Below, piece after piece: positions 12,079 through 24,649 of a DNA stretch of 64,000 bases. The stretch spans positions 3,295,755 to 3,359,754 of the forward strand of contig OX104132.1 in assembly GCA_944470555.2 (NCBI GenBank), written 5' to 3'. This DNA comes from Heterobilharzia americana (lineage: Eukaryota; Platyhelminthes; Trematoda; Strigeidida; Schistosomatidae). The notes beneath the pieces were generated by a model. That model did not search any database. It was not told where the DNA came from and saw only the letters and a list, made by a program, of their open reading frames with translations. Both the position numbers and the translations under genes were made by a program. How positions within the stretch are numbered: position 1 is the first letter of the stretch; every line of letters starts with the position of its first letter.

Positions 12079-12333
12079 AAAGTTGTGCCGTGGATTCTAC
12101 TGTCGATCGAGGGCATCTTAACAATCAAAGATAAACTATCTATTTTTATCAAGTCTACATTACATTTACCAGTTCAGCTATTCTAGCAAAGCTAATCACA
12201 TTCGGCTTACAATTAGATAACTTCTTTATCAATTCTTCCTACATTATCCTTTCTTTTTTCCAGCGTTCGGTTGACAAGATAATGACATTTCCATTAAGAT
12301 GATTAGTTTTTTATGCATTTGACCAAGACGTAT

Positions 12334-13395
12334 ATTATTATGATTATTTGTCCCCTGGGTTTCTAATGGAAAATAGGGCTTCAGTAGCGCGTCTCCATTC
12401 AACTCTGTTCTCTGCAAACTTTTGAACCTCGCCCCACGACAGCCCACAAGCTCTCATATCTTCCTCACACCATCTCTTCCATGTCACCCTCAACTCGGAA
12501 GACCAACTAGACGTTTACCATCTGGGTTCCACTCGACGACCTGGCCTAGCCTGGCTCGTGATGTCCCCGAATGGTCTTTTCAGTGTATATCCAATCCATC
12601 TACACTTCCTTCCACTGAATATGTGTTGAGCGATAGGTTCTTGCTTCGTTGGTTCGTTGCCAACCAGCCAACCAGCCAGAATTCCTTATTATTCCTATTA
12701 TTCTGGCCATTTAATCTCATCTTCAGTAATGAGTGAGCGTAGGCGGTAGTTGTTGATGGATATCTGTAGTTTGTTGGAAATACCTTTCGTAACACGCCTA
12801 CTCTCTCAACCACCACCTAGAAGCACTGACTTGATTGAATTCGTGTTGAAAATCCGGATGTTGTTCAAGGTTTATATTGAGTGCAGAAGATCTCCACACT
12901 GGTTTCAGGTTGATGAATGCCAGTCTTGCTGTCTTTCGGATCGTGGCTGTCTTTGACGTCCTCGTCTGTGCCTGTGCCACCACCTGTAGTTGAAACGACA
13001 CTGCCTTGTCTAGATAGGTGAAATAGACTACTTCCTTTGAGTTTCTCCTGTTGATGGTGATTGGGGCTTGTTATTGTTGTTGGTGTTGGTGTTGGTTGGG
13101 TGTCTTCATCACCTCTGTCTTCTCTACATTCACTTGAAGTGCCATTTTCGCTGCCTCGCCTCTTCTGTCAACTTGTTAGTTTTCGCCTGTATATCTTCGA
13201 GTTTGTGTGATATTAGACATAATTCATCGTTGGCGAAATCCAAATCTCCTGGGTTCTTTTCTGCGGTCCAGTGTATCCCCCTCTTCTCGCTCCTCATTGT
13301 TTGTTGTATGATCCAGTCCACTACAATGGGAATATCATGGGTGATAGTAGGTGGCAGCCTTGTTTCATTCCTGTCTTCACTTCAAAAGCAACACT
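12334..13395 (-). mobile_element. SR2-like RTE, 5'-truncated 3' half
   Basis: Minus strand from RT motif B through the catalytic box (F-A-N-D-E-L-C near 13230; the second Asp is replaced by Glu) to the 3' end near 12345. The segment near 13075 holds repeated gtt/caa triplets coding the NQHQHQQQ-type run seen in sister copies. Inactive. Confidence 0.88.
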
Positions 13396-13448
13396 GAAGA
13401 CGTATATAAGCGAACAATATTGTTTTTAATTAAATCCTCTTCAGGCTT

Positions 13449-13600
13449 GAAGTTTCTTTAGCGGTTGGATTGGTTAACTAGTTCACTAGTTACTAGTCGG
13501 TCTAAAGGCCGGGTAAAGAGGGAAGGTTAATCGTAGGGCTAGCAACACTACGCCGTAAAACCAATCCAACCGCTATAGACACTTCGAAGAACAAACAAAC
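13449..13600 (+). mobile_element. 152-bp SR2 5'-UTR insertion with snapback arm and 14-bp target-site duplication
   Basis: The insert carries the SR2 5' leader (gttaactagttcactagtta through accgctatagacactt). Its first 26 bases (13450-13475) are the reverse complement of its own bases 13559-13584 (24 of 26 match). It is bounded by tcctcttcaggctt at 13435-13448 and again at 13601-13614, a perfect 14-bp direct repeat. This looks like a complete retrotransposition event of a 5' UTR piece alone. Confidence 0.75.
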
Positions 13601-13614
13601 TCCTCTTCAGGCTT

Positions 13615-13910
13615 CACTTTAATACAAATCGCCTAATATATATGTATATAAAACTGGTCAAGTCTCTTGAAAATCACAAATCAGAAAGAAATTTTCCTTC
13701 AGATCCTATCCGGTACGTCCACAACTTTTTCACTATTGAACTAAATAAAATTTAATTGAAGGTTTTATCCTTGGGTCCTGCGTTCTGTGACTATGGTCAT
13801 GAAATTAGCCAAATAGACAGTTTGAAAACCTGTATTCACAAACAATAGAACTCCTTCCATCTTCTGAAAGTGAACTGAAATGGGTTAAATCTACACTAGT
13901 TTATAGTTGC
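13615..13910. other. Spacer, nothing recognised
   Basis: No coding patch or matched repeat. Confidence 0.4.
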
Positions 13911-13920
13911 AACAGTAGAA

Positions 13921-16781
13921 AAACCTCGTCTGGTTAACTAGTTCACTAGTTACTAGCCGGTCCTAAGCCCGGGTAAAGAGGAAAGGTTGGGCATAGGGCT
14001 AGCAACCCTACCCGTAAAACAAATCTAACCGCTAAAGAAACTTCAAAGCACAAACAAAATATAAAAAATAATAGCAAAATTATTCCTCACTGGAATCGGA
14101 GAGGCGAAATGACTTCAGTTGGTGAAAGCCTTCGGGAAGCCAATTGGCCGATGTGTCTTCTCTCGATGAAAGCGAAAGTAAACGTGGGGACATGGAATGT
14201 CCGTACGATGTTTGAACCCAGTAAGGCAGCCCAGATTGCAAAGGAGATGAGAAGGTATCACATCGAAGTGCTTGGAATTTGCGAAAACAGATGGAATGGG
14301 AGTGGACTTTCCAAAGGATTTGGTAATTGGAGGCAGTGTGTTTAAGCACAAGGATATCCACAAAATGACATGGATTTCACCAGACACCAGGACACACTAA
14401 AAATCAGCTCGACTTCAGTTCAATCCCAAGAAAGTGGAGACGCAGCCTACTTGACACTAGGTCAAGAAGAGGGCAGATGTAGGTTCAGACCACTTACTGT
14501 CTAGTGCAAGGAACCTTCCAAATCAAGTTAAGAGCCTTCAAGGAATCTGGTGATAGACCTCAGTTCAAGTACAATACTCGGAAACTGAAGGGTGAAACTA
14601 CAAAGGAAATCTTCACGGCAGCCATCAAGACAAAATGGGAGATATCGAGGAACATCCCTGAAGAAACCTGTGTGGAAGAACACTGGAAGTCTTTGAAAGA
14701 GATGTGGAGAGAAACCTGCACAACAGTATTAGGAAGGAAGAAGAAAGAGGGTAAGGAATGGATCTCGACGGATACCTGAAAGCTGATAGAGTAGGGAGAG
14801 GAGGATGGTGAAGCAGAAGATAAAGCAGTGCATGGATGCTCAACGACAAGAACTGAGCACAGTGTTAAAACACTGGACAAAGAAGTGAAGAAGAGTGCGC
14901 GCAAGGATGAAAGATACTTCTACGAAACACTGACAAGTGAAGCAGAACAGGCTGCAGGTAGAGAGACCTGACAACATTGTATCAAATAACCAGGTTGCCA
15001 TCTGGAAAGAGATCAACGCAGACGAAACCAATAAAAGATGATGACGGAGATTTAATTACCAACGAAGAGAAACAGAGGAAACAATGGGCTGACCACTTCA
15101 AGAAGCTCTTGAATCGACCACCACCTGCACTTCGTCCAGAAATACCACCTGCAGCCGCTGAAGTACAAGTGAACATAAATCCTCCAACGAAAATGGAAGT
15201 CCTGAACGCCATAAAGCTACTGAAATGCTGAAAAGCCGCAGGACCAGATGGGATCCCGCCAGAAGCACTGAGAACAGATGCAGAGACAACAGCGGACATG
15301 CTCACACCACTATTGCAGAAGGTGTGGAAGGAAGAGAAGGTACCTGACGAATGGAAGAAGGGTTACCTTGTCAAACTGCCGAAGAAGGGAGACCTCAGTG
15401 CTTGCAAGAACTGGCGCGGAATCACTCTGCTGTCCACCCCAAGCGAAATGTTAGGCCGCATCATCCTGGAGAGGCTAAAGGATGCACTGGATTCAAAACT
15501 ACGACCGGGACAGGCAGGTCTCAGGAAGTACAAATCATGTGCAGACCAAATTGCAAAGCTTCGCATCATCATAGAACAGAGTATAGAATGGTAGTCAACT
15601 CAACCCAACCTCAACTTCATCGACTTTGAGAAGGCCTTTGACAGCGTCGACCGAGAAGTAATTTGGAAACCGCTTCACTACTACGGAACACCGCAAACTT
15701 TTATCAGCCTCATTCAACAACTATATGAAGATGCCACATGCAGGCCAAGTAATTCACAATGGGAAGCTCAGTGATGCTTTTGAAGTGAAGTGAAGACAGG
15801 AGTGAAACAAGGTTGTCTACTATCCCCCATCACATTCCTGATTGTGGTGGACTGGATCATGCAGCAAACAGTGGGGAGCTGTGAGAAGAGGGGGATACGC
15901 TGGCTGGACTGCGGAAAAGAACCTAGAAGATCTGGATTTCGCCAACGATGACGTGTGCCTGATGTCACATAAACTTGAGGATCTGCAGGTGAAAAGTAAC
16001 AAGTTGGCAGAAGAGGCAGGGCAGCGAAGACGGGACTTCAGGTGAATATAGAAAAGACAGAGGTGATGGAGATACCGCACCAACAACTCCAACAACAGCA
16101 AACTCCAATCATCATCAACGGGAGAAACTTAAAGGTAGTAACCTCCTTCACCTATTTGGGAAGCACTATTTCAACTACAGGTGGCTGCGGAGACGAGGAT
16201 GTCAAAGTCAGAATCGGAAAAGCAAGACAGGCGTTCATTAGCCTGAAACCAGTGTGGAGATCTTCTGCACTCAGCATTAACCATGAACGAGATCCGGATT
16301 TTCAACACCAATACCAGTCAAGTCAGTGCTTCTATATGGTTCAGAAACTTGGCGTGTTACGAAAGGAATTTCCAATAAACTACAGACATTCATCAATAAC
16401 TGCTTACGCTTGCTACTGAAGATCAGATGGCCAGAATAATAAGAATAAGCAACAAGGAGCTCTGGGAACGAACCAACAAAGCGAGAACCTATCGTTCAAC
16501 AAATATGCAGAAGGAAGAGGAGATGGATTGGGCATACACTGAGAAGTCCGACTGGGGACATCACGCGTCAGGCCAAGATATCGAGTGGAATCCCCAGGGG
16601 AAGCGACGAGCTGGACGTCCCAGTTGAGGGTGACATGGAGAAGATTGTGAGAGGAGGAAATGAGAGTTTGTGGGCTGTCGTGGGACGAGGTTCAAAAGTT
16701 TGCAGAGAACAGAGTTGAATGGAGACGCGCTAGTGAAGCCCTATGTTTCATTAGGAACCGAAGGGACTAATAATAATGATA
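13921..16781 (+). mobile_element. SR2-like RTE, end-to-end but internally deleted copy
   Basis: Starts with the family 5' end (cctcgtctggttaactag) and ends with the 3' tail near 16775. aacagtagaa at 13911-13920 and 16782-16791 is a plausible 10-bp target-site duplication. The ORF begins SMKAKVNVGTWNVRTMF near 14165. Most of the endonuclease is then missing: near 14315 the text jumps from NGSGLSK to FGNWRQC. Reverse transcriptase follows with motif A near 15620, motif B near 15800 and a box reading F-A-N-D-D-V-C-L-M near 15935. Several stops and frameshifts. Complete ends with a missing middle suggest recombination or RNA splicing before insertion. Confidence 0.88.
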
Positions 16782-16794
16782 AACAGTAGAATAA

Positions 16795-17025
16795 TTCGTC
16801 AGCTGGATATACCTACACTTCAATGCAGAGCGACGTTGTTCCCATTGATAGTCGAAACTCGTACGCATAGCTTCAACGCCAAGGTACGATAGCTTACGGA
16901 TATTGGTTATTACAACAACATCACTCTATACTGAAGTATAGATATATCTAGCCAACGAGTGAGTCCGAAATAGGATGAAAGTCAAATCAATCTACATTTC
17001 TGTGCTCCACATAACTAACCAAATC
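16795..17025. repeat. Eroded head-to-head SINE pair
   Basis: A minus-strand remnant (16797-16895, cgtcagctggatatacct) faces a plus-strand remnant (16910-17025, tagccaacgagtgagtcc then ataggatgaaagtc). Both are diverged from the hammerhead SINE consensus. Confidence 0.55.
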
Positions 17026-17767
17026 ATTCAGTATTGTTTTATTGAATTCATAAAGTGTACTTAACACATAAAGAAGGTGATTACTTTAAGCTAATGTATA
17101 CTGATTTATAAACGTGTTGCATACGTAAAGATATGTACTTATTCATATACACTTCATAGTTGTATATCGTTACTTTGACTAAGCTAAATTGTTGACTTAC
17201 TCTAATTATCTGCTACCATAAATGATAATATGATTAAACAAGGTTTACCTACCTACTCGAATATATGAATACTATTGTCTTTGTGCATACAATCATATTT
17301 AACTCTATGTATATGTGTATATATTCAGTATAGTATTCACATGTACATCTGTATATACACAAAAATTGGTTGAAAGATATTGTTTTTTTAAAGATAATAT
17401 TATAAGTACCAAAAACTTGTAAAATCTTATACACAGTTATCAATTGAATCATATAAACTCCTTTGTTTATTTTTTTACAATGTATATATGTAATAAATTT
17501 ATATTATTATTATTATTACTGTTATTATTATTATTATCTCACCATTTTTAGTTCGTCGATTCCAATTAAGCGCTTAAGTTAACTGCCTTATTCTATCAAA
17601 CAAAAATTAAAAAAAGTATTCCATTGAAAAATTTCCAAAAAAAAAATTATTATCAATCATTTAACTCTTTCTATATGATTATTACATGTTTATTTTTAAA
17701 AATCTGTCCATACGCGCCTAAACAGTCAATTCAAACAAACAAATATATGCATATATATATATATATA

Positions 17768-17820
<53 letters not shown>

Positions 17821-18260
17821 AGCACTTTGAAAATATTCATTCATTCCATTCACAAATAAATTGAACAATGAACATCTCCATTGGAAATTGAACAATTGTA
17901 AGTTTTTTCGATTGTGTACACTACTGATTAGTTCTATGTGTGTGTGTGTGCGTTTTTTAATTTCCCCATTTTGGAGAATTAAAATTTTAACCAATAGTTA
18001 TACATATTTATGTATATTATCAAAGTGTTTATATATTTGTTTAAATAAGTTAAGTTTAAAGGTCATTATGATAGATATGACCTTGAATGTTTTTTTTACT
18101 ACCTTTGACATGTTATGCTTAAAATTTTTTATTAGTATTAATTTATTTTGTAAGATAAACGATACATTCGATTACATACTATGTCTATAGTTCGGTTAAA
18201 GGTGGAATTCACAACTCAATAGGTGCACAATATGATAATAGTTGTTTTTTTTGTTTCAAA
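17026..18260. other. Very AT-rich gene-free stretch
   Basis: Contains ATT/TTA triplet runs near 17495-17540 and the TA tract listed separately. No domain-bearing ORF. Confidence 0.5.
17749..17816. repeat. (TA)n microsatellite
   Basis: About 34 TA units with one GC interruption near 17768. Confidence 0.95.
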
Positions 18261-18267
18261 AATATAC

Positions 18268-19210
18268 AGTATAATAGACTTGGTTGTATTGCGTTCTCTG
18301 AGATGGGTTGTTTAACCGCGGAGCTTTCATCGTCTTGCTAGATGACATCATCCACAGCACTAACTTCACTATGAAGTTATCTGTTACTATCTCTCCATCA
18401 GTGATTTAATAGCTTGCACTGACGAAGTTAGTTGTGTCATTGATTGACTGTACCTGTTGGCTGTTTCTCTGTTTGACCTCTCACCTTTACCTCGTTTATC
18501 ATTTTTTTCATTGCTTGATAGATTAGGTCTGTGACTATACACCTATTGATTGTTGACTGATTAACTGACCTGGATGCCAAACTTCTAGAAATTCTCTGAT
18601 ATTCTTGTCTTTCCTCTATCCATCCAAGATTTCCACATTGTCGAAATTGAATTCATGTCCTTAGTTGTTATCCACATGCATTGAAATGAGTGATGAAATG
18701 TCGTGTGTGAAGTTTACTAGCTAATTGGTGTTCATGTAGATGAAAGTGAAGAGGGCGACTACTTTGTGGAATGCAGCATTGATACAATTATTACTACTGA
18801 TTTTGTAAATGATATTCCGTTTATCTTCTTTGGTTGCTGCCTCCTTTGATCTGCATAATAGTGTTTGCAGGGAATGTGTTGATTTATGAGCCACACCAAT
18901 TCCAAGTAATCTTGTCTTGATTTCTGATATATTCTTTATGTATGATAGAATGATGCGTTTGTTGATTTCTATGGATGACTTTGTAGTTGATCATGTACGG
19001 GATAGGCATCTTCGGATAACATTTCGTGGTATCCGTTCTTCAATAGGATAGATATCAAGTAGTTTTCTTCTTTTCTCCGTGAAGTTATTGTACTGCAGTA
19101 TGTTCTCACTCTTTTGAATAGAGTCAGGTGATAATGTCGTCTAGAAAGACTATGAAAGCTCCATGATTAAACAACCCAGCTCCTCAAAGAACACAATACA
19201 ACCAAGACCG
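18268..19210 (-). mobile_element. Penelope-like element, 5'-truncated, with inverted terminal repeats
   Basis: The minus strand reads the end of a Penelope-type polyprotein: NIIYKISSNN near 18820 and GHEFNFDNVEILD near 18640, which fit the GIY-YIG endonuclease and its tail, with stops and frameshifts. The ends at 18274-18343 and 19133-19206 are inverted copies of each other (ggttgtattgcgttctctga against its complement, roughly 80 percent). Penelope-like elements often carry terminal repeats in direct or inverted order, which supports the call. Confidence 0.7.
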
Positions 19211-19499
19211 TCTACCTGAGCTAAAAATATCCTTCACCAGTACAGTATAATAATGCTTGGTCTGAATGGTATCAGTGCGATAAATTCAACTTGTCTGATA
19301 CGTAAATAAGTAAGTAGGTATGGACGATATCAAACCTATTTAAGCGACTTCATGTACGCTTCATGGAGTGAAGGCTCGTTCAGTTCAGCATTACTTTACA
19401 CTTGCGGTTTCACATTGAAATACCAATCAATGCAAACAGGAAAAGTCACTTTCATAGTTGAGTAAATATTTATTAGATAAAAATAAATATATGTAGCTT

Positions 19500-20692
19500 A
19501 GATGTTCTCTCCTCTACCTCAACTTCATCGACTTTGAAAAGGCCTTTGAAAGCGCCGACCTAGAAGTAATTTGGAAGGCAGCTGCTTCAACACTACATTT
19601 GAAGTGACACAAACCTTTATCAATCTCCTTCAACAGCTATATGAAAAGGCCACATGCCAAGTAATTCACAATGGGAAGCCCAGTAATGCTTTTGAAGTGA
19701 AGACAGGAGGAGTGAGACAAGGTTGTCTACTATCACCCATGATATTCCTGATTGTGGTCGACTGGATCATGCAACAAACAATGAGGAGCGAAAAGAGGGG
19801 GATACACTAGACCGAGGAGAAAATCCTAGAAGGTTTGGGTTTCTCCGACGATGACTTGTGTCTAATGTCGCACAAACTTGAAGATCTACAGGCGAAAACT
19901 AACAAGTTGACAGAAAAGGCAGTGAAGACCGGACTTCAAGTGAACATAGAGAAAACAGAGGAGATGAAGACACCCGACCAACACCAACACCACCAACAAT
20001 AACAGGCCTCAATTACTATCAACAGGAGAAACTTAAAGGAAGTAGCCTCTCTCACCTATCTAGGCAGGGCAGCATCGTTTCAGCTACATGTGGTGGCACA
20101 GCACAGACGAGGACGTCAAAGACAGCCACGATCCGAAAGACAGCAAGACAGGCATTCATCAACCTGAAACCAGTGTGGAGATCTTCTGCATTCAACATAA
20201 ACCTTGAACAACATCCGGATTTTCAACACGAATTCAATCAAGTCAGTGCTTCTAGGTGGTGGTTGAGAGAGTAGGCGTGTTACGAAAGGTATTTCCAACA
20301 AACTACAGATATCCATCAACAACTACCGCCTACGCTCACTCATTGCTGAAGATGAGATTAAATAGCCAGAATAATAGGAATAATAAGGAATTCTGGCTGG
20401 CTGGTTGGCAATGAACCAACAAAGCAAGAACCTATCGCTCAACACATATTCAGTGGATTGGATATACACTGAAAAGACCATTCGGGGACATCACGCACTA
20501 GGCTAGGCCAGGTCATCGAGTGGAACCCAGATGGTAAACGTCGAGTTGGTCTTCCGAGTTGAGGGTGACATGGAAGAGATGGTGTGATGAAGAGGTGAGA
20601 GCTTGTGAGCAGTTGCGTAGCCAGGTTCAAAAGATCGTAGAGCAGAGAATGCACTTGAGACATGCTACTGAAGCCCTGTGTTCCACTAGATG
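19500..20692 (+). mobile_element. SR2-like RTE, truncated at both ends
   Basis: Plus strand from RT motif A (LNFIDFEKAFESADLEV near 19520) through motif B (GGVRQGCLLSPMIFL near 19705) and a box reading F-S-D-D-D-L-C-L-M near 19840. The C-terminal ARIIxRN region follows, and the copy stops at the codons before the 3' UTR near 20692. The usual ggaacccaagg end is missing. Frameshifted. Confidence 0.88.
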
Positions 20693-21279
20693 TTTTCTCA
20701 GCCTTATAGTTACTTCTTGGATGTCTCGTCACCACACTGGACGACTGATGAAGTCCTCGTTAGTCTGATGATGAAACGTTCAGGAATTTTTCACTTCAGA
20801 ATATGCCTCCGTTTTAGAACATGATAGATTGATATGATTATATTGTTTAGTTCTGGAATTCTTAACTTGACATTTTCCTGTCAAAAAGATGGGATTATTT
20901 TATCTTCGTAGAATGGAACTGAAAGAAATAAACAGCACAGGAATCGAAAAATTGTGATACCATTGGTGATATAACATGTTGCGGCATGCAAAATCGTCTT
21001 TGCATATATTTTTAATGTCATACCTATCTTAATTGATTGGATACATCAAGGCTTCATATCAGAACTCTGATAAATCTATCTCTAATTGAGTGACTGGTGT
21101 GCTGAAGAATGGCTGACCTTAAGACTGTTTCTATCACAAAGCGTTCTCATATTTGAAGGATTGAAAAACTACAGAGCATCAGACAAATGTTTTGTCCGAT
21201 TAAGGATCGGATCCTGGATTGTTAACTGTTTCACACAACACGTGACCATCTATCTGTTGAGGAGAAATACGACTCTGGC
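20693..21279. other. No gene recognised
   Basis: No matched repeat. The long open stretch at 21086-21544 overlaps the SINE at 21280-21400 and is not a credible gene. Confidence 0.45.
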
Positions 21280-21400
21280 GGGGTCATGGGTGCGCACTGC
21301 TAAGGTATCCCATACTAGTCTGACGAAACAGCTGTCCAGTACTTCCAGGTTTCCTTCATTCCTCCAACTGATGTCATTCTATGATGAATTGCAACTTGAA
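21280..21400 (+). repeat. tRNA-derived SINE with second hammerhead-like segment
   Basis: Reads ggcggggtcatgggtgcgca, ctgctaaggtatcccatact, then gacgaaacagctgtcc at 21322-21337 and an end block ccaactgatgtcattctatg. The segment from ctgc to tgtcc aligns to a hammerhead layout: CTGANGA, stem II GTCC/GGAC, CGAAA, palindromic stem III acagctgt, GTC. CTGANGA is mutated to CTAAGGT here. Confidence 0.55.
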
Positions 21401-21769
21401 ATATTTCCAAATTCCCACAACTCCCTCAAATTATCTAAATTTTCTCACATTTATCAGTTTATCATGAATTACGGTAACCTCCGGAGTCCGCTAAATCAGA
21501 TTTCAGGACGGAAATCTAACAGCGACTTTTTATTAGTATCATGATATATATTATGAACTAAAAAAGTAAGGGAATATATGCCATCTTGGCCATGAAACTT
21601 ACATCTGCAAACTTCACTCCTCATAGGGTCACAGATATACTCTGTTGAGGAGACGCAGATAAGGTTGAGACGTCGGTCAAGTGCTCAGTGGATTTCAGTG
21701 CTTCATGATAGTTCGTGATAGCAACTATGTAGAAACCAGTCAGTTTCATGTAGGTAAATATTGCAGTTT

Positions 21770-21892
21770 TAACAGCGGAATCCTATTGTGGGAGTCGTCA
21801 GCTGGATGCACTTGGACCCTAGTAAGTGACTTTGTCCCCATTGAAACTTAAACCTGGTAGCCATCACTTCAAACACCTATCCAACAACAGAG
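21770..21892 (-). repeat. Hammerhead-type SINE fragment
   Basis: Minus strand contains the catccagctgacgac segment (21789-21803) and an antisense tRNA-like portion, then the SR2 copy begins. Confidence 0.5.
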
Positions 21893-23115
21893 GTTGAGCA
21901 GTCCAACTCACCATAGAAGATTCGGATTTCTTCCTGATGATGATTTATGTCGAATGTCTTATGTGGCACAAACACGAAGATCCACAGGTGAAAACCAACA
22001 AGTTGTCAGAAGAGACAGCGAAGATGCGACTTTCTTCAGGTGAACGTAGAGAAAGCACAGGTGATGAACATACTCAGTCAACAGCAACAAGAAGCACCAA
22101 TCAAAATCAACAGGAGAAATGTAAAGGAATTTGTCTCTCACCTACCTACCTACCTACCTACCTACCTACCTACCTACCTACCTACCTACCTACCTACCTA
22201 CCTACCTACCTACCTACCTACCTACCTACCTACCTACCTACCTACCTACCTACCTACCTACCTACCTACCTACCTACCTACCTACCTACCTACCTACCTA
22301 CCTACCTACTACCTACCTACCTACCTACCTACCTACCTACCTACCTACCTACCTACCTACCTACCTACCTACCTACCTACCTACCTACCTACCTACCTAC
22401 CTACCTACCTACCTACCTACCTACCTACCTACCTACCTACCTACCTACCTACCTACCTACCTACCTACCTACCTACCTACCTACCTACCTACCTACCTAC
22501 CTACCTACCTACCTACCTACCTACCTACCTACCTACCTACCTACCTACCTACCTAGACAGCATTGTTTCTACTACAGGCAGCGGTGGCGCAAATGAGGGT
22601 ATCAAAACCAACCAGGATCGGAAAGACAGCAAGACACGCCTTCCTACATCAGTCTGAAATCAGTGTGGAGATCTACTGCGCTGCACTGCACTCAGCATAA
22701 AGGGTGAACAACATCCGGATTTTAAACATTATTGTCAAGTACAAGTCAGTGCTTTTATGTGATAGTTCATAGAGTTGGCGCATTACGAAAAGCATTCCAA
22801 CAAACTAAAGGCATATATATGAACAGCTGCAGCCAACAGTCACAGAAGAAGAAAGTCAAGATGGATTGGATTCGATTGGACATACACTGAGATGGTTTGG
22901 GTACATCATGCGCCAGTCCAAGTCATCGAGTGGAACCGAAATGAGAAAGGGTGAATTGGGCGTCTGAGAGTGACATGGAGGAGATGGTGTGAGTAAGAAA
23001 TGAAAGGTTATAGGCAGTGGTGGACCTAGGTTAGAGAGACTGGAGAGAAGAGAATGAAATGGCTATGTGCAACTGAAGCTTTATGTTCCATTAGGAACCC
23101 AAGGGAAAAATAATA
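21893..23115 (+). mobile_element. SR2-like RTE 3' half, split by a tetranucleotide expansion
   Basis: Plus strand from just before the catalytic box (near 21930, frame-shifted) through the KTNKL and [13 protein letters not shown] blocks. It is then interrupted by the CCTA-type array and resumes at cagcattgtttctactacagg (SIVSTTG) near 22557. It runs on to the 3' end ggaacccaagggaaaaataat near 23110. Confidence 0.88.
22141..22554. repeat. (CCTA)n array, about 104 units
   Basis: A 4-bp unit runs for 414 bp with one 1-base slip near 22309. It sits exactly where sister SR2 copies read ctcacctatctaggcag (SLTYLGS), so the short cacctatcta seed seems to have expanded in place. Because the unit is 4 bp, all three plus frames translate to the same Pro-Thr-Tyr-Leu tetrapeptide repeat. 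Confidence 0.97.
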
Positions 23116-24645
23116 ATGATATTTGGGAAATGATATCTTCTGGCTTCAATTTATTAACCACTGAAATGAAGTTAAGTCCCTTCTCTATCACTTTTACTTC
23201 TGTTGATTTCTGAGGACCTACTTTGACTTATCGATTATTGATGATATGCTATTGTGAATTTCATTATTGTTTACTGTACACTTTTCTTCCAGTATTTTCC
23301 TAATTCCTTGAAAGTAACTGATTTTACTTGATTGCTATTGTCCATCATAATCTTTCTCAATAACTGTTTGTATCAGGTGACATTTTGGTTCTTCAGTATA
23401 ATTCTTGATGTTGTGCAGTTTTTTTGACTGCTTTATAAATTTCCTGTTTAAGAATTCATTAGATAATTGTGAACAATGGAATATTAGTTACTTTCTAGCA
23501 TAGAATATGTTCAACAGCTTATCTGTGAATCATCTTCAATAATCTGTATGGTATCAGTTTGTATAGTTGATAAACTGGAAATGCATTAGATGATCCGTGA
23601 ACTGTTTAAAGTTGTACAAGTTGGAGATGATTCAAGGGGATTCAACTTCACATGATTAATGAAGTGTTGGAGAGGGGAGGGAAAGGTGAAGCATAGTTTG
23701 TAACAGAATTATCAGCTGCAATGACTGGGCTGTAAACGAAATCAAAAACTCTATGTAACACGTTTATACCAAGAGTTTAGTCTAGAATTGATTGAAAATT
23801 AGTAACTCTATTATGCATAACGGTAAGAGCAGTTTTAACATATGATATGGACAACAGTGTATAACAAAGAAGTATAATATATTCAACATTTCCTCAAGTT
23901 AACTGACTTTTATTCCTACTTAGATATTTATTCTAGATTGCTAAAGTAAGCGGAGTCGAGTTCAACAAACTTCATCCTGTTTATCTGATCAATAAGATTA
24001 GTAAAATTTATTTGACCACTGAGGGATGAAAGTCACCTTTTGTGCAACAGTTATTAGCTGCTGTTTTGTATACTTGTCACTTCTCGTTGCTATACAGCGC
24101 TGAATTGCTCGACCTCTTTTGGTACATGAGCTCCTAACAGAATGTCTCAACACTATCTGATCATTCATAATGCTGTAGTCTACTCGGTGATAAACAGCTA
24201 AATATACAGTTGGAAGCTGACAATAACACATGGAAATGAAAATTATTGGTAAAAATTCGAATACAGTTTCAGCCTACCTACCGCTTTGTTCTTTGTAAGT
24301 TTATGTTGAAAAACAATGTGATATCCACTAGAAGTTCACATTAAACGGTCCAACATCAGTTAAACTGATAAAAGACCATCTACAATCATATCATATTTTA
24401 ACGGTAAATGACAAGACAACCTGAGATGTACCCCGGAAATGAGAAAGAATCTGACAGATGTCAAAGTGGAACATACAGTTTGTATTATGTCTTATTACGA
24501 GCCGTTTAAATTCCAGACTGGTAGATTCTTACAAGTTTCAACCAAGGCCTAATGACCGACATATAGTAGAGAATGAGAGAAAATGGTTAGTTTCTATGTG
24601 GTAAGTCTTTATGCTAAAATATCAATTAATAAGCCACTGAAGACA
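23116..24645. other. Gene-free stretch
   Basis: AT-rich, no domain-bearing ORF and no repeat that I can match within the window. Confidence 0.45.
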
Positions 24646-24649
24646 GCCA

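Noticed and set aside
14560..15305. Several minus-strand ORFs of 60-115 codons
   Set aside because: Shadows of the SR2 coding strand; Ser/Leu-rich composition typical of antisense frames.
22040..22657. Long ORFs in all three plus frames (up to 219 codons) made of Pro-Thr-Tyr-Leu repeats
   Set aside because: Artefact of the 4-bp tandem array, which is open in every frame; flanks are SR2 codons in mixed frames.
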